Below, one piece after another: positions 19,589 through 29,645 of a DNA stretch of 64,000 nucleotides. The notes below the pieces were generated by a model. The model searched no databases. It had not been told where the DNA came from and saw nothing but the letters and a program-made list of their open reading frames with translations. A program made the translations under genes and the position numbers. Positions within the stretch are counted from its first letter, which is position 1. Each line of letters starts with the position of its first letter. The stretch is taken from contig NZ_JAFJYC010000001.1 of the NCBI RefSeq assembly GCF_018777395.1, positions 992,001 through 1,056,000 of the forward strand, read 5' to 3'. This DNA comes from Candidatus Sodalis endolongispinus (GTDB taxonomy: Bacteria > Pseudomonadota > Gammaproteobacteria > Enterobacterales > Enterobacteriaceae).

Positions 19589-20897
19589 TTAAATGAGTGA
19601 TTCAGCTTCGATGGCGGTCAAGTCGTCAAAGTCGTTTTCATGGTTGATAATTAACGCCGGGCGGGGATCGGATGCCGGCGCTATTGAGGGTTTGCCCGCC
19701 GAGCGGAATATCAGCCACTCAAGCTTGGACCAGCGGCGCGGATTGTCCTTTTTCAATAGCTTTTCGGCTTTGGTGGGGCTTATCAACGTGAAGGAATACA
19801 TTTCCTCCTTTTTCAGACGCATGGATTTTAAAGTGGCTTCCGCTGCTTCCGTCGTAACCCAGGCGCGATTACCTGGCCTTCCTTCCACCAATTTGTAGCA
19901 GGGTACATCCCGGCCCGCTTCAAGCTCGGCATGTACTCCATTGCGCACAGCGCTACACCAACTTTCTATAAAGTCGAGTTGGCTATACACCTCGGCTAAA
20001 TGCGCGGTGTCACATGCATTTATGCGTTCCTTTGCACCTGAAATCTGCGGCGCGATGTCTCGTGAGAGGTCAACAAAATCATCGGCAACGGTATTAAAAT
20101 TGCTTTGCGTTAAGGCTGAACATGTGGCCTTGGCCTTGCAAAACCGACATTGCTTTTCGCCGGATGTGAAAACGTCAATCGGCAGTGTTTCGGCCCCCTC
20201 GCAGTCGGCTACGGCCGCGGTAGTTATAGCCGCTGCCGCCGCGTCCTGTGCTCGCTCCCCGAAGGCGTTCAACGCATTAACACTTAGCGCCCACTCCGAC
20301 ACGTGATTTAAACGCGGCTGATGGATGAAAAGGAGCACAGTGTCGAAGTCATGTAATAGGCTGAACTGGTTTAGGGCGCCCAGGGCGTAGAGCTGTAATT
20401 GCTTGTTCTCCTCGGCATCAACTTTCACCCCTCGGCCAAACTTCAGATCGTGGATTTGCAGCTCGCTACCGGCGAAGATCACGGCGTCAGCCGTGCCTTA
20501 CTGGTCGGGTACGCCGACTACTTCCGAGAAATCGACACGTTGCTCAACAAGAAGCCTATGGCCCTGCGCTAGTGTCCAAACGGTATCTACATAGGTTTGT
20601 ATGTGTTCCGCCATTTCTTCCGTGACTTGCGGCCCCGGTTCTGTTTTAGCCGGGTGGGCCAGCGGGTAAGTACCGATGTAATCCGCTGCATTTTGGCCGC
20701 CGCTTAACGCGACCCCCCGCCAGGGTCGGGTCCAATCTGTTACGTAACACGCATTCTGCAATCGCGTGCGCTGCGGTACCTTCTAACGCAAATGGCGACC
20801 CGCTATCCTCGATACCGTTTTCAAGGGCTAAGCTTCCGGTGCAGCGCATCCATCGATGCGCCGACGAGGGGGAAAGGCGTGCGTGCTGGTCTGGCAT
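19589..20897 (-). pseudogene. DUF2800 RecB/Cas4-like nuclease, frameshift and nonsense
   Basis: PD-(D/E)xK exonuclease-like protein of phage replication modules. The N-terminus ([32 protein letters not shown]) reads in one frame. Near 20740-20720 the frame shifts to [12 protein letters not shown] and EEMAEHIQTYVDTVW. An in-frame TAA at about 20500 interrupts VVGVPDQ-GTADAVIF in the nuclease core. HDLKFGRG with the catalytic Lys and a Cys cluster (CRFCKAKATCSAL) follow. The last 297 codons are open. It is 12 bases upstream of DUF2815. Confidence 0.82.
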
Positions 20898-20899
20898 AA

Positions 20900-21799
20900 T
20901 CAGCCCTCCAATGCTTTCTCGGCTGCCGCTATCACGGCGGGAAGGTCTGCGGGTGTGATCTCTGTTAACTTCTTGGCGTTGTGGTCGGCAAGAATTTGCT
21001 TGGCTTCATTGAGATAACCACCCTTCGCCAGCGTTAAAATCAGCTCTTCAGCCTTATTGAAAAGCGTATTCGGGTCTGCATCTGCGGGGGTATCCGTTAC
21101 GGGTACGGGTTCGGGGTCGACTTTCTTCTGCTTTTTGCCGGCGGGTGTGGGCTGAACATCGGCGCGCTTATCGTGCGGTGTATCCAGAAGCAACGATGCG
21201 TATTCCCGGCGCTCGGCAATGCCTGGTAGTTCGTCCCAATGCGCCAGAATCTGAAGGGCAAGCTCGAACACGCCTGCACCGTGAAGTTTTATTGCGCGGC
21301 TAACGCCTTTGAGCGCCATCACCAACGCATCGATTTGTTTTGATTCTGCGCTACTTATCGGCGTAGCGGCAGCAGTGGCAGCCCCTATTATCTGCGCTTC
21401 GCTTGGCGTACGGGCGTCGGCACCGTAGAGCACTGCCAGCGCAACGGCAATCTCTAAGGGCTGCGCCTCAAGGGCGACCGTTTTGGGTTTATTTTCCCCC
21501 GCGGCCTTCCTTTTAAGCTGTAGATACTCAACTTTGTGTATTTCAACGACCGAATCGTCAGCGGAAATAATGTTTTCCAGCTCGGCCAGCGTATCGACTG
21601 TGCCGAAAGAATCACTTTCGGGATGTTTCCAGTAAAACGGCCCTTTGCGCGTGGTCGTTTGAGTTTCCACTTTCGGCGTGGGGAACGTGTCTGGCGTAAA
21701 CGATTTACCTCTAGCCATAGCCGACAATAATTGAGTTAAAAGTGTATTTTGTTCGGCAACCAGTTTGTTATTTAATTCAAGATTTGATTCCAGACTCAT
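20900..21799 (-). CDS. Hypothetical prophage replication-operon protein, 299 residues
   Basis: I do not recognise the family with certainty. An N-terminal helical, coiled-coil-like stretch ([19 protein letters not shown]) is followed by [17 protein letters not shown], an Ala-rich helical middle, a Pro/Lys-rich linker (about 200-235) and a C-terminal helical part ([18 protein letters not shown]). No membrane segment. The stop is 2 bases before the DUF2800 start, so it is in the same operon. Intact. Confidence 0.65.
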   Translation of the reverse strand: MSLESNLELNNKLVAEQNTLLTQLLSAMARGKSFTPDTFPTPKVETQTTTRKGPFYWKHPESDSFGTVDTLAELENIISADDSVVEIHKVEYLQLKRKAAGENKPKTVALEAQPLEIAVALAVLYGADARTPSEAQIIGAATAAATPISSAESKQIDALVMALKGVSRAIKLHGAGVFELALQILAHWDELPGIAERREYASLLLDTPHDKRADVQPTPAGKKQKKVDPEPVPVTDTPADADPNTLFNKAEELILTLAKGGYLNEAKQILADHNAKKLTEITPADLPAVIAAAEKALEG

Positions 21800-21807
21800 A
21801 GAGCACC

Positions 21808-21939
21808 TCAGATATATAACGTGAGCGCAAATTTCGCGTTAGGGTTGCGTGACAGAGCAGCGCGTTTTCGTAAATAGCGCAACTGGCGGACGGCGTTATT
21901 TCTTGGATACTTTTCTAGATGGTCTGGCTTTACTTGCAT
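21808..21939 (-). CDS. Small basic prophage protein, 43 residues
   Basis: An ORF from ATG 21939 with an excellent AAAGGAG ribosome site 6 bases upstream; stop at 21808, 8 bases before the next gene's start. The product begins MQVKPDHLEKYPRNNAV and is strongly basic (RQLRYLRKRAALSRN). No family is recognised. The spacing, ribosome site and operon position support a real gene. Confidence 0.55.
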   Translation of the reverse strand: MQVKPDHLEKYPRNNAVRQLRYLRKRAALSRNPNAKFALTLYI

Positions 21940-22029
21940 GGTTTTCTCCTTTCCCTGGTATACGCGAGCGCCACCCGAGGCCGTGGCCAGGGCTTAACGA
22001 AAATGCCCGCGGCGTACCGTTGAGGATGG

Positions 22030-22206
22030 TTAATTGGTGACAGTGAATTCCACGCCATCAAAAATAAGATCCCGTAAGAGATAGCCCGACCGGCTTTGGC
22101 CATCTTCATCGTCGAATATGAATGCTTCATACTGCCTGATATTGATCTCAAACTGGCGGCATTCAATAAAACATGTGCCGTTCGATTTTGTGATTATTAA
22201 TTTCAT
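22030..22206 (-). CDS. Small hypothetical prophage protein, 58 residues
   Basis: Start chosen at ATG 22206 (GAGGG upstream). The sequence MKLIITKSNGTCFIECRQF, then YEAFIFDDEDGQSRSGYLL, suggests a small beta-rich soluble protein with an acidic middle. No family is recognised. It is the first gene of the leftward early operon after the cI region. Confidence 0.5.
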   Translation of the reverse strand: MKLIITKSNGTCFIECRQFEINIRQYEAFIFDDEDGQSRSGYLLRDLIFDGVEFTVTN

Positions 22207-22242
22207 CGTAATGCCCTCATTCCCTTGATTTAATGGCTTCAT

Positions 22243-22607
22243 TCCTGCTTACCTAATTCAGCAGTGGCAGGATAAATCCACTTCGCCCCATCCTCGGGGC
22301 GTTTCAACTGGCATGACTTTTCAGCGTTCCGCGGCGTATGCCTCTGCGTAAGCGATCGACCGCAAGCGAATCGCCTACCTGCCTGGTATCCGTACCGGCG
22401 CTATTTCAATTTGCCATGGCGCAGCGGTCAGCCTGTCATGTGATCCAAGTTGTTAAAGAACAACGTACGACAATGAACTCTTTTAATGTCATTGCGTAAC
22501 GTATTTTTAATATTGCGAACAGTGTTTCTTAATGTCAACGCAATGCGTGGAATTTTTCATATTAAAAAAACCCGCAATAGAAGCGGGTTTTAGGAAGGGG
22601 AAGGAGC
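22243..22607. other. Non-coding leader of the leftward phage operon
   Basis: No gene is seen. The part next to cI (22470-22560) is AT-rich and repeats ATTGCG-type words (CATTGCGTAACG, ATATTGCGAACAG, AACGCAATGCG), which could be promoter and operator sites for leftward early transcription. A short GC hairpin (CGCCCC-N5-GGGGCG) lies near 22283-22300. The cI terminator is at its right edge. Confidence 0.35.
22563..22590 (-). terminator. Rho-independent terminator after the cI-like repressor
   Basis: On the minus strand AAACCCGC, a 7-base loop and GCGGGTTT are followed by a run of T, 17 bases beyond the repressor stop codon. A classical stem plus U-tract. Confidence 0.85.
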
Positions 22608-23237
22608 TTAACGCTTTCTTCGATGAATGCGATGTTCAATCATTGTTCCAAGGATTGAAATATTAGCTGTATCAGAATCGAGGATCGCGTAATCGGCATT
22701 AAGGGGTACCAATTCGCGTCCGCCGTTTGATTTTTCACGATATTTTCTGAAGGTGGTCCCATTCTCACCGTTTTTTGCGACGACAAATTCTCCGGGGTGT
22801 GGGAATACAGCAGGGTCTACGATGATAGTATCCCCTTCATGGAATTCCGGCTCCATCGAATCACCCTGAATGCGTAAAGCGAATATCAGTGTTGAGGCGG
22901 GGACGTCATAGTACAGCGACTCTTTCACATTTTCGGGCATAAGGAGATTATCGGCATCGGTAAACATACCTGCCTGGTCATACGTAACAACTGGAACATA
23001 ACGAAGGCCGGGTGTGATGAAGCCCGTTGAATCGGTGCTGCCAAAAAGAAGTTCTCCTGGAGAAACCCCCAATGCAGAAGCCAGAACTACCGCATCTTCT
23101 ACGCTTACTTTTCGGCTTCCTGTTTCGTAATTCCCCACGCGTGACTGATAAGTCCATCCGCATTTGTCTGCTAACTCCGCCTGACTTAAATTCAACTTTT
23201 CTCTTAAAAATTTTATCCGCTGGCCCGTGGTTTTCAT
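22608..23237 (-). CDS. CI/LexA-type phage repressor (XRE HTH plus S24 peptidase)
   Basis: 209 residues from ATG 23237. The N-terminal XRE helix-turn-helix (LREKLNLSQAELADKCGW, SRVGNYETGSRKVS) binds operators. The C-terminal S24 self-cleavage domain has an Ala-Gly cleavage site at 89-90 (DQAGMF), the catalytic Ser at 127 (IQGDSMEPEF) and a candidate Lys near 165. RecA-stimulated self-cleavage would induce the prophage. It is divergent from the cro-like gene across an operator region. Intact although most phage enzymes are dead. Confidence 0.9.
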   Translation of the reverse strand: MKTTGQRIKFLREKLNLSQAELADKCGWTYQSRVGNYETGSRKVSVEDAVVLASALGVSPGELLFGSTDSTGFITPGLRYVPVVTYDQAGMFTDADNLLMPENVKESLYYDVPASTLIFALRIQGDSMEPEFHEGDTIIVDPAVFPHPGEFVVAKNGENGTTFRKYREKSNGGRELVPLNADYAILDSDTANISILGTMIEHRIHRRKR

Positions 23238-23277
23238 GTCTCCTCCAATATTGCGGGTACAGTAAACGCAGTATTCT

Positions 23278-23340
23278 AACACGTAACGTGTATTTTTCTA
23301 TCCGCGAATCGTGTTGCTTTCAAAACACAATATGTGTTTT
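23278..23340. promoter_or_regulatory. cI/cro operator region
   Basis: Two palindromes share ACAC/GTGT half-sites: ACACGTAACGTGT (23279-23291) and AAAACACA-N3-TGTGTTTT (23322-23340). An extra half-site (CGTGTTG) lies between them. They sit between the divergent repressor and cro-like genes, as expected for lambdoid-type right operators. Confidence 0.7.
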
Positions 23341-23363
23341 ACTGGCGGCTAGGAGGAACGATC

Positions 23364-23582
23364 ATGAATAGAATATCCGCGGTACGGAAGCGAGTAGGCA
23401 TAACGCAACGGCAATTAGCTGATTTTTTAGACTGGAAACAATCACGCATCGGTAACTATGAATCTGGCATCCGCACCCCAGACCTGCACTCATGTAGGCG
23501 GATAGTGGTAGCGCTTAATAGCCTAGGCGCTGACTGTAGCCTGGACTGGGTTTTTTCCACCCGAAGAGAAAAAGGCGTAAAC
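23364..23582 (+). CDS. Cro-like XRE helix-turn-helix protein (stop lost)
   Basis: Start at ATG 23364 with an AGGAGG site 7 bases upstream. The HTH is clear: VRKRVGITQRQLADFLDWKQSRIGNYESG. Divergence from the CI-like gene and shared operators make it the Cro/CII-type antagonist. The frame runs without a stop into the downstream primase ATG at 23583. Just before it, ...GCG TAA occurs in the next frame after an A5 run, so a one-base indel in that run probably abolished the normal stop after about 71 residues. Confidence 0.75.
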
Positions 23583-25627
23583 ATGCCCAAATCAAAACAT
23601 TGGGGGGCAACACCCGATCAGTGGTTCCATTTCGATTTGGTGCTAGGTCGGGGTTCGGACCTGCTGCCCGTCGTATGCAACCCCAACGCACAATTGTCAC
23701 CGGACAGCACGCTAAAGGCCCTGGGAAAAACTCCCAGCAAGTACAACAGACAGCGGCATGTTGTCGGCTTCAATAATTGGACGAACCGGCAGACCAATAA
23801 CGCAGAATTGGAGCAGTGGATCGCGGAACCAGACTACGGGATTTGCGCGCGCATGGGCGGCGGCTGGCTGGCGCTGGACTGCGATAGAGAAATTCCCGAA
23901 ATACAAGCCACTGTGTGCGAGATACTGCGATAGCAGCTTGGGAAGTTGCCGCCGCGCCGCGGTACCGGGATAATAGCAACAAATGCTTATACCTTCTGGC
24001 GGTCGGGGGTGATTATCGTAAACGCATTCACCGCCTGACTGACGGCAACGGCATTATCGAGCCGCTGGCCGAAGGGCAACAGGCCGTTGTTGCCGGTACT
24101 CACCCCAGCGGGGCGCGTATAGAATGGGCCCGCGGGGCGCCCGGCGAACCGCCGGTAATAACGCCCGATCAGCTCGAAGCGTTATGGGCCGCGCTGGCCG
24201 CTGCGCTCCCCGTAGAGACATCTACCACGGCGGGGGCTGGTCGCGTCCGCGATCGCACCCTTATCACGCCCGGAACGTCCGACGACGTCGCTGATTATCT
24301 TGATGCCAACGGCTGGACAATAAATTTCGGCGCCAGCGGCGAGCAGTATATACTATGCCCGTTCGCGGGGGGACACAGCACTCACGGCGACCCCACTTCA
24401 ACGGCCTATTTTCCTGCCGGTACCGCGGGTTTTGAGCAGGGGCATTTTGAATGCCTTCATGCTAGCTGTGCACACCGCAACGACGGCGATTATTTGAACG
24501 AGATTGGTTACCGCGCTGCCGGCGGAGATATCCGAACCGGCGCCGCTTCCGGCGTTCAAGCGCGACAAATTCGGCCAGATCGAGGCAACTATCGATAACG
24601 CCGCCCGCGCCGTTATGCGCCCCGATTTTTGCGGCTTGCAAATACGTTTCGACCAGTTCCGGGATGAAATCATGTTCACGCCTGAAGGCACGAACGGATG
24701 GCAGTCTTTCGGCGACCCTGATTATTTGCGGCTGCGTATCGCCATGGAGCAGCGGGTGTTCAAACCCATTGGTCGGGAACTGATACGCGACGTTGTCATG
24801 CTGGTCGCGGATGAAAACCCGTTCGATTCCGCTATTACGTGGTTAAACGGTCTGAGCTTGGACGGCGTACCCCGCGTTGGCAGTTTCTACCATACACATT
24901 TCGGCACCGAAGATAACCCCTACACCCGCGCGGTATCCCTGTATATGTGGACGGCGCTAGCCGGGCGCGTGCTGTCTCCTGGGTGCAAAGCGGACATGGT
25001 ACAGATCCTCGTCGGCGCGCAGGGGGTTAAAAAGTCAAGCGGCGTAGCGGCGTTGTCGCCGGATCCGGCATTTTTCACGGAGATTTCTTTCGCCGAGAAG
25101 GACGACGATTTAGCGCGCAAAATGCGCGGGCGGCTGGCTGCCGAGATCGGCGAACTGCGCGGGCTGAATACGCGCGAGCTGTAATCTATCAAGGCTTTCA
25201 TCACCCGAACGCACGAAAACTGGATCCCGAAATATCGGGAGTTTGCGACGCAGTTCCCGCGCCGCCTGGTGTTTATCGGCACGACGAACGAAGACGAATT
25301 TTTAGCTGACAAAACCGGTAATAGGCGCTGGCTGCCGGTGCGCGTCACGGAGGTAAACGTTGACGCCATTCACACCGACCGGCTGCAATTATGGGCCGAA
25401 GCACGCGAAATATTTAAGCGCCTTGGCGGTGTACAATTCCGCGATGCTGAACGTCTGGCGACCACGGTGCATGAACAGTACACGATTAAGGACGCGTGGT
25501 TAGAAACAGTCTAGCGCTGGTTAGACGCGCCAGACTTGATGACTGAAGAGACACCGCGAAGCCGCGAATTTTTGCGCGCAACTGACGTTTTACGTTATGC
25601 GCTGAATCTCGACCCGAAGAATATAGG
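23583..25627 (+). pseudogene. Phage primase-polymerase / VirE helicase, broken and IS-interrupted
   Basis: An N-terminal PrimPol-type domain (HWGATPDQWFHF, GFNNWTNRQTNN, GICARMGGGWLALDCD) leads through a Cys/His region to a VirE-family helicase domain. Its P-loop is LVGAQGVKKSSGVAAL, followed by EISFAEKDDDLARKMRG and VFIGTTNEDEFL. Lesions: a TAG near 23931 with a frame change near 23945, another shift near 24530, an in-frame TAA at 25182-25184 (Glu position in NTREL-SIKAF) and a TAG at 25512-25514. The IS2-like element cuts the gene at 25627. Non-functional. Confidence 0.85.
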
Positions 25628-25664
25628 TGATCTTGCCCCGCCATCTCCGTACAGCTTTTGTATC

Positions 25665-26546
25665 TTAAGTTAACGAAGCCCGCTGCCGCCGGTATTCTCT
25701 CGGAGAGTGATATCCCAGCGCGCTGTGCGGATGGTTTTCATTGTAATGCGTGAAAGCTGCTGCAAGGTTTCGCAGGGCTGTTCTCGCATCCGGTTTTGGC
25801 ATGAACTCGATATAGTCTTCCTTCATCGTCTTCACGAACCGTTCGGCCATGCCATTGCTCTGCGGGCTGCTCACCGCTGTTGTGCAGGGCTCCAGATCCA
25901 GTTCTCTGGCGAACCTCTGCGTTTCATGCGCGGTATACGCTGAACCGTTGTCCGTCAACCACTGCACCGCTGTATCGGGTAACCTGTCGCCGAAGCGCTT
26001 TTCTACCGACATCAGCATCACATCCTGCACGGTCGAACTGTCGTAGCCTACAGTGCTCGCAGACCAGTCTATGGCCTCTCTGTCGCAGCAGTCCAGTGCG
26101 AAGGTGACCCGCAGTTTTTCACCGTTGTCGCAGCCGAACTCGAAGCCATCTGAACACCAGCGCATATCGCTTTCTGCCACCGCGATCCTGCCCTTATGCT
26201 CACGCCTCGGCCGCTCTGGTTTTCAATGTAATAACAGCAGGTTATGCTCACACATGATCCTGTAAAGTCGTTTCGCATTTACCGGCGGCAGTCCCTCTGC
26301 GCGACGTTGTTTACGCAGGATGCCCCACACCCGCCGATAGCCGTAGCTGGGCATATCGCTGATGATGTCGAGGATGTCCGACAGTATTTCAGCGTCTGCT
26401 TCGTCATTACGCCGGTTACAGCGCCTGTCCTGCCAGTCGGCAGAACGCTTAATCCGCAGTGACAGCGGCGCACGCGACCCGCTCATGGCGCGGCTGACCT
26501 GTGCTATTCCCCGGCCTTTGGCAACAAGGGCGCGTGCGCTATCCAT
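25665..26546 (-). pseudogene. IS2-like transposase OrfB, nonsense codon
   Basis: DDE transposase subunit. The N-terminal part ([43 protein letters not shown]) ends at an in-frame TGA at about 26223. The same frame continues ([20 protein letters not shown]) into the catalytic core [35 protein letters not shown] (DDE Asp), [16 protein letters not shown] (Glu), [14 protein letters not shown]. It closely resembles IS2 OrfB. Inactive here unless the stop is read through. Confidence 0.88.
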
Positions 26547-26898
26547 TTTCGTGACTGGCCGTACTCCACGGCTTCTTTTAGGATCTCAACCTCCATCGTC
26601 TTCTTACCCAGAAGGCGCTGGAGCTCCCGGACCTGCTTCAATGCAGCTGCAAGCTCAGAGGCAGGAACAACGTCCTCCCGGCAGCCACGGCGGTGAGGCT
26701 TCCTTCCTGATATTGCTTTTTCCACTTAAACAGCAGGCTGGGCTGGATACCGTGCAGTCGTGCGAGATGGGAGACATTCATGCCGGGCTCCATCCTCTGC
26801 TGAATAATGGCCATTTTTTCCTGAGGAGTTTTACGTTTACGGACTTCTTGACCTAACAGGATCCCGGTCATATCAAAATTGGCGTTAGTGCTAGACAT
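26504..26898 (-). pseudogene. IS2-like OrfA, frameshifted
   Basis: HTH protein of IS2: the N-terminal part ([50 protein letters not shown]) is intact. Near 26680-26690 one base is missing, so [24 protein letters not shown] and [13 protein letters not shown] continue in another frame that ends at 26504. The end overlaps the OrfB start, as in IS2, where a programmed -1 shift joins the two. The break here is upstream of that site and is a mutation. Confidence 0.85.
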
Positions 26899-26957
26899 AT
26901 ATTCAAGCCTATCTCTTATCTGGAGATACAGCTACTGTCTGGTGTTTCAGGGGGCTA

Positions 26958-27300
26958 AATCATTGCCTTCGCCGGTCACCACCGGTACCCAGCGGTGCAA
27001 ACACACCGACGACATCACCCGCACCTGTTGCTGATGGCGGATGACGACCAACGGCTCTTTCACGATGTTTAGCGTGAAATAATCCCCTTCCGCAGGAATT
27101 TGGGATACATGCCCGACAAACAACCAATCGGTGCGAAACACCTTTTCCATTTCATACTCAAAAAAGGCTTCGCTATTATAGGCTTGTGCCGGCAAGGTCG
27201 AGGCATACGCGGCCTGTTCCGATTGCTGGCGCTTGATGGTTTCTATAATGCCTGCGCATTCATCCGTAACACAATCGATACGCTGTGAAATATCTGGCAT
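26958..27300 (-). pseudogene. Rieske-type ring-hydroxylating oxygenase, 3' truncated by IS
   Basis: Only the first 112 or so residues remain, beginning MPDISQRIDCVTDEC. FFEYEMEKVFRTDWLFVGHVSQIP and GDYFTLNIVKEPLVVIRH are typical of the alpha-subunit N-terminus. The first Rieske half-motif is SSVCLHRWVP (Cys-x-His). The second Cys-x-x-His and the whole mononuclear-iron domain are lost, and the reading runs four codons into the IS end to a TGA. It is last in the minus-strand catabolic operon, 50 bases after the luciferase-like gene. Confidence 0.82.
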
Positions 27301-27350
27301 AGCGGACTCCTGTAATAACAGCGTGTTCAGGCTGATGAGTAAACGTCAGA

Positions 27351-28403
27351 TCACGCGGCAGCGTAATTAACGGTGACGCTTCCGAGCTCTTTTTCCAATA
27401 ACGGTATGACCTGCTGGCCAAACTTTTCCAGCGAACGTCTGGCGTCGGCAATCGGCATATCACCAAATTGGAAAAAGCAATTATAATGGGACGGTTTAAT
27501 TTCCCGGACTTCGCGGATAATACGCTCCGCGACCCAATGTGCATCGCCGATAATCAAATTATCGCGGATAACCTCAGCGGGCGGTTCATCCTGAAACGGC
27601 GGCGCGGTAATAAAGCCGGCGGCGGTTTTGACCCGGCTGTCGTGCAGGGCGGCGCTCATCATGGCGACAAACAGGGCCCGTTCGGCCGCCGCCAGCGCCG
27701 CCTGATGGCTGTCGGTGGCGTGGATATACTGCTGTACCGCGACCGGCATCTGCGCATCCAGTCCGGCTTCGCCCCAGCTCACCCGCGCATCGCGCACCAT
27801 GGCGCTTAGCCGCGCCAGCCCGCGGTCATAAAGGGTGTCGCCCCCAAGTGCGCGAAGCGTTTGAGTACCTGCGGCTGCGTGGTGGTGAGATACAGCGGCG
27901 GTAGGGGCGATTGTAACGGGGTCAGCAGAAAATCGGTTTCTACCTGCTCCCCCTGCCAGGAGTCCGCAGCGGCGTGACCGTCGGTCAACGCGCGCTCGAT
28001 AAAATCCCAGTGCGACAGCAGTAGCACGTTTCTCTGGCTAACATCCTGCCGGTAACGCTCAAATTCGTAAGCCTGATAGCCGCTGCCGATGCCCAACACC
28101 AGACGCCCTTCCAGCAAGCGATCCACCAGCGCGATTTCCTGCGCCAGGCGCATCGGCTCATAGAGCGGCAAAACGACAACCGCGGTCCCCAGCCGGATAC
28201 GTCGGCTATAACCCGCCATATGGGCGGCCATCAGTAACGGCGAAACGCTAATGGAATAGTTGGTAAAATGGTGCTCGGCGAACCAGGCGGTGGAAAATCC
28301 GATCTCCTCCGCCAATGACACTACTGCGCGTATCCTGGATAACGCCCTGTATTCAGCGCGCATTGTCTTTATAAGACATCAAATTAAATAATCCTAATTC
28401 CAT
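27351..28403 (-). pseudogene. LLM-class flavin-dependent monooxygenase, frameshifted twice
   Basis: Luciferase-like TIM-barrel oxidoreductase using reduced flavin and O2. The natural start is ATG 28403 (MELGLFNLMSYKDNA). That frame stops at about 28353, and the rest (AVVSLAEEIGFSTAWFAEHHFTNYSISVSPLL, LGTAVVVLPLYEPMRLAQE, LVLGIGSGYQAYEF) lies in another frame. A second shift near 27805-27815 leads to the C-terminal part (DARVSWGEAGLDAQMPVAVQQ ... DNLIIGDAHWVAERI). The repaired length would be about 350 residues, the family norm. Broken at both ends. Confidence 0.85.
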
Positions 28404-28736
28404 GCCAGCTCCAGGTCAGCAAAAGGGCTATTGCGCCGGCCGGTTTTATCCCCAGCGGCATTTATTTCCAACGGCGAAAAATGTCAACCGCGGGACCTTA
28501 TTCGGCGCAAAAAAAGTCCGCGCCGGCGTTTTTTTTCGCCATCGCATCCGGCGAATATCACCGTTTCCCGCCGGACATTGCCCGGCGCACATTAATTTTC
28601 CGATAACCACTTCCGACGCGGGCATTGCTATCCGACCTTTAATCTGCGCCTGAATAAACTTTATTCTGGCGACCATACCCGTAGGGGTAATCCCTACGCT
28701 CGCCTTTCGCCGGCAGGGTTTATTTCCCGGTCATGG
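28404..28736. other. Gap between permease and luciferase-like genes
   Basis: 333 bases with no gene that I can support. GC-rich inverted words (GGCGCAAAAAAAGTCCGCGCC near 28503-28523) could form a weak hairpin. The gap is long for genes in one operon, so the luciferase-like and Rieske genes may have had their own promoter here. Confidence 0.3.
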
Positions 28737-29645
28737 TCAGGCCGATGCGTCGCGTTGGCTGCGGCGGAAATATTTTTCAATTCGCGACTGAATAGCGCTT
28801 AACAGCGTCGTTGCCGCCAGATACCAAATACAGCAAACGATAAGCAAAGGGATATTCTCAAACGTGCGCGAATAAATGGACTGGGCGGAATAAAGCAGAT
28901 CCGAGAGTGAAATCACACTCACCAGCGAAGTGGTTTTCAGCATACCGATCACCTGATTACCGGTGGGCGGGATGATGAACGGCACCGCCTGCGGCAGAAT
29001 AACCCGGCGCAGCCAGAGTCCCTGCTTCATGCCCAGCGCCAGCGCCGCCTCCTGCTGGCCGCTGTCCACGGACGAGATGCCGCCGCGAATAATTTCCGCC
29101 ATGTAGGCCGCCTCATTGAGCCCCAATCCGAGGATCGCCGCAGTGTAAGGGGTGATCAGGTCATTCATGCTGCCCTCATACAGCGTGAATAGATGAGGGA
29201 TGCCGATAAACACCTGCGGATACAGCGCCGCCAGGTTGTACCAAAAAATCAGTTGCACCAGCACCGGCGTGCCGCGAAAAAACCAGATGTAGCCGCCGCT
29301 GCACCAGGCGAGCAGCGGGTTACTCGCCAGCCGCATGGCAGCGATGACCACCCCGAGTACGATGGCCAGCAGCATAATGACCACCGTCAGCCACAGGGTG
29401 ACCCATAGCCCGCTCAAAATAATGGGCGAAAACAGGTAGCGCCCCACCACCGGCCAGGCAAAATTGTCATTCATCACCACCGAACGCACCAGCAGTATCA
29501 ACAGCAGCGCCAGAACGCCGGTGGTTATCCAGCGCCACGGGTAACGCTTCGCCACCACCGTCATCCCATCGTGTGGAAACGGCGCGGCGGGGGAACGGTC
29601 GCCCCGCCCTGGGCGGCTGATGCGATAGGACTGATTATCTGTCAT
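28737..29645 (-). CDS. Polar amino-acid-type ABC transporter permease (HisM/GltK family)
   Basis: 302 residues from ATG 29645. Inner-membrane subunit with an N-terminal transmembrane segment (WITTGVLALLLILLVRSVV) and a core of about five more. The EAA loop that contacts the ATPase is visible (EAALALGMKQGLWLRRVILPQAVPFIIPP). Also visible are GLNEAAYMAEIIRGGISSVDSGQ and LKTTSLVSVISLSDL, typical of the HisM/GlnP family. It is intact, the only undamaged gene of its operon, although its ATPase and binding protein are broken. Confidence 0.87.
   Translation of the reverse strand: MTDNQSYRISRPGRGDRSPAAPFPHDGMTVVAKRYPWRWITTGVLALLLILLVRSVVMNDNFAWPVVGRYLFSPIILSGLWVTLWLTVVIMLLAIVLGVVIAAMRLASNPLLAWCSGGYIWFFRGTPVLVQLIFWYNLAALYPQVFIGIPHLFTLYEGSMNDLITPYTAAILGLGLNEAAYMAEIIRGGISSVDSGQQEAALALGMKQGLWLRRVILPQAVPFIIPPTGNQVIGMLKTTSLVSVISLSDLLYSAQSIYSRTFENIPLLIVCCIWYLAATTLLSAIQSRIEKYFRRSQRDASA

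Larger units (their letters stand above)
25628..26957 (-). mobile_element. IS2-like insertion sequence (IS3 family)
   Basis: 1,330 bp, matching the 1.33-kb size of IS2. The orfA-proximal end on the minus strand begins TAGCCCCCTGAAACACCAGA (IS2-like TGGCCCCCTGAA). The opposite end begins TGATCTTGCCCC (IS2-like TGGATTTGCCCC). It encodes OrfA and OrfB transposase parts, both damaged. The flanks ATAGG (left) and AATCA (right) are not a 5-bp duplication, and they lie in two unrelated broken genes, so the copy marks a deletion or recombination junction. Confidence 0.88.

Noticed and set aside
25628..26957. Simple transposition of the IS into the phage primase
   Set aside because: The flanking sequences belong to two unrelated broken genes and do not form a 5-bp duplication.
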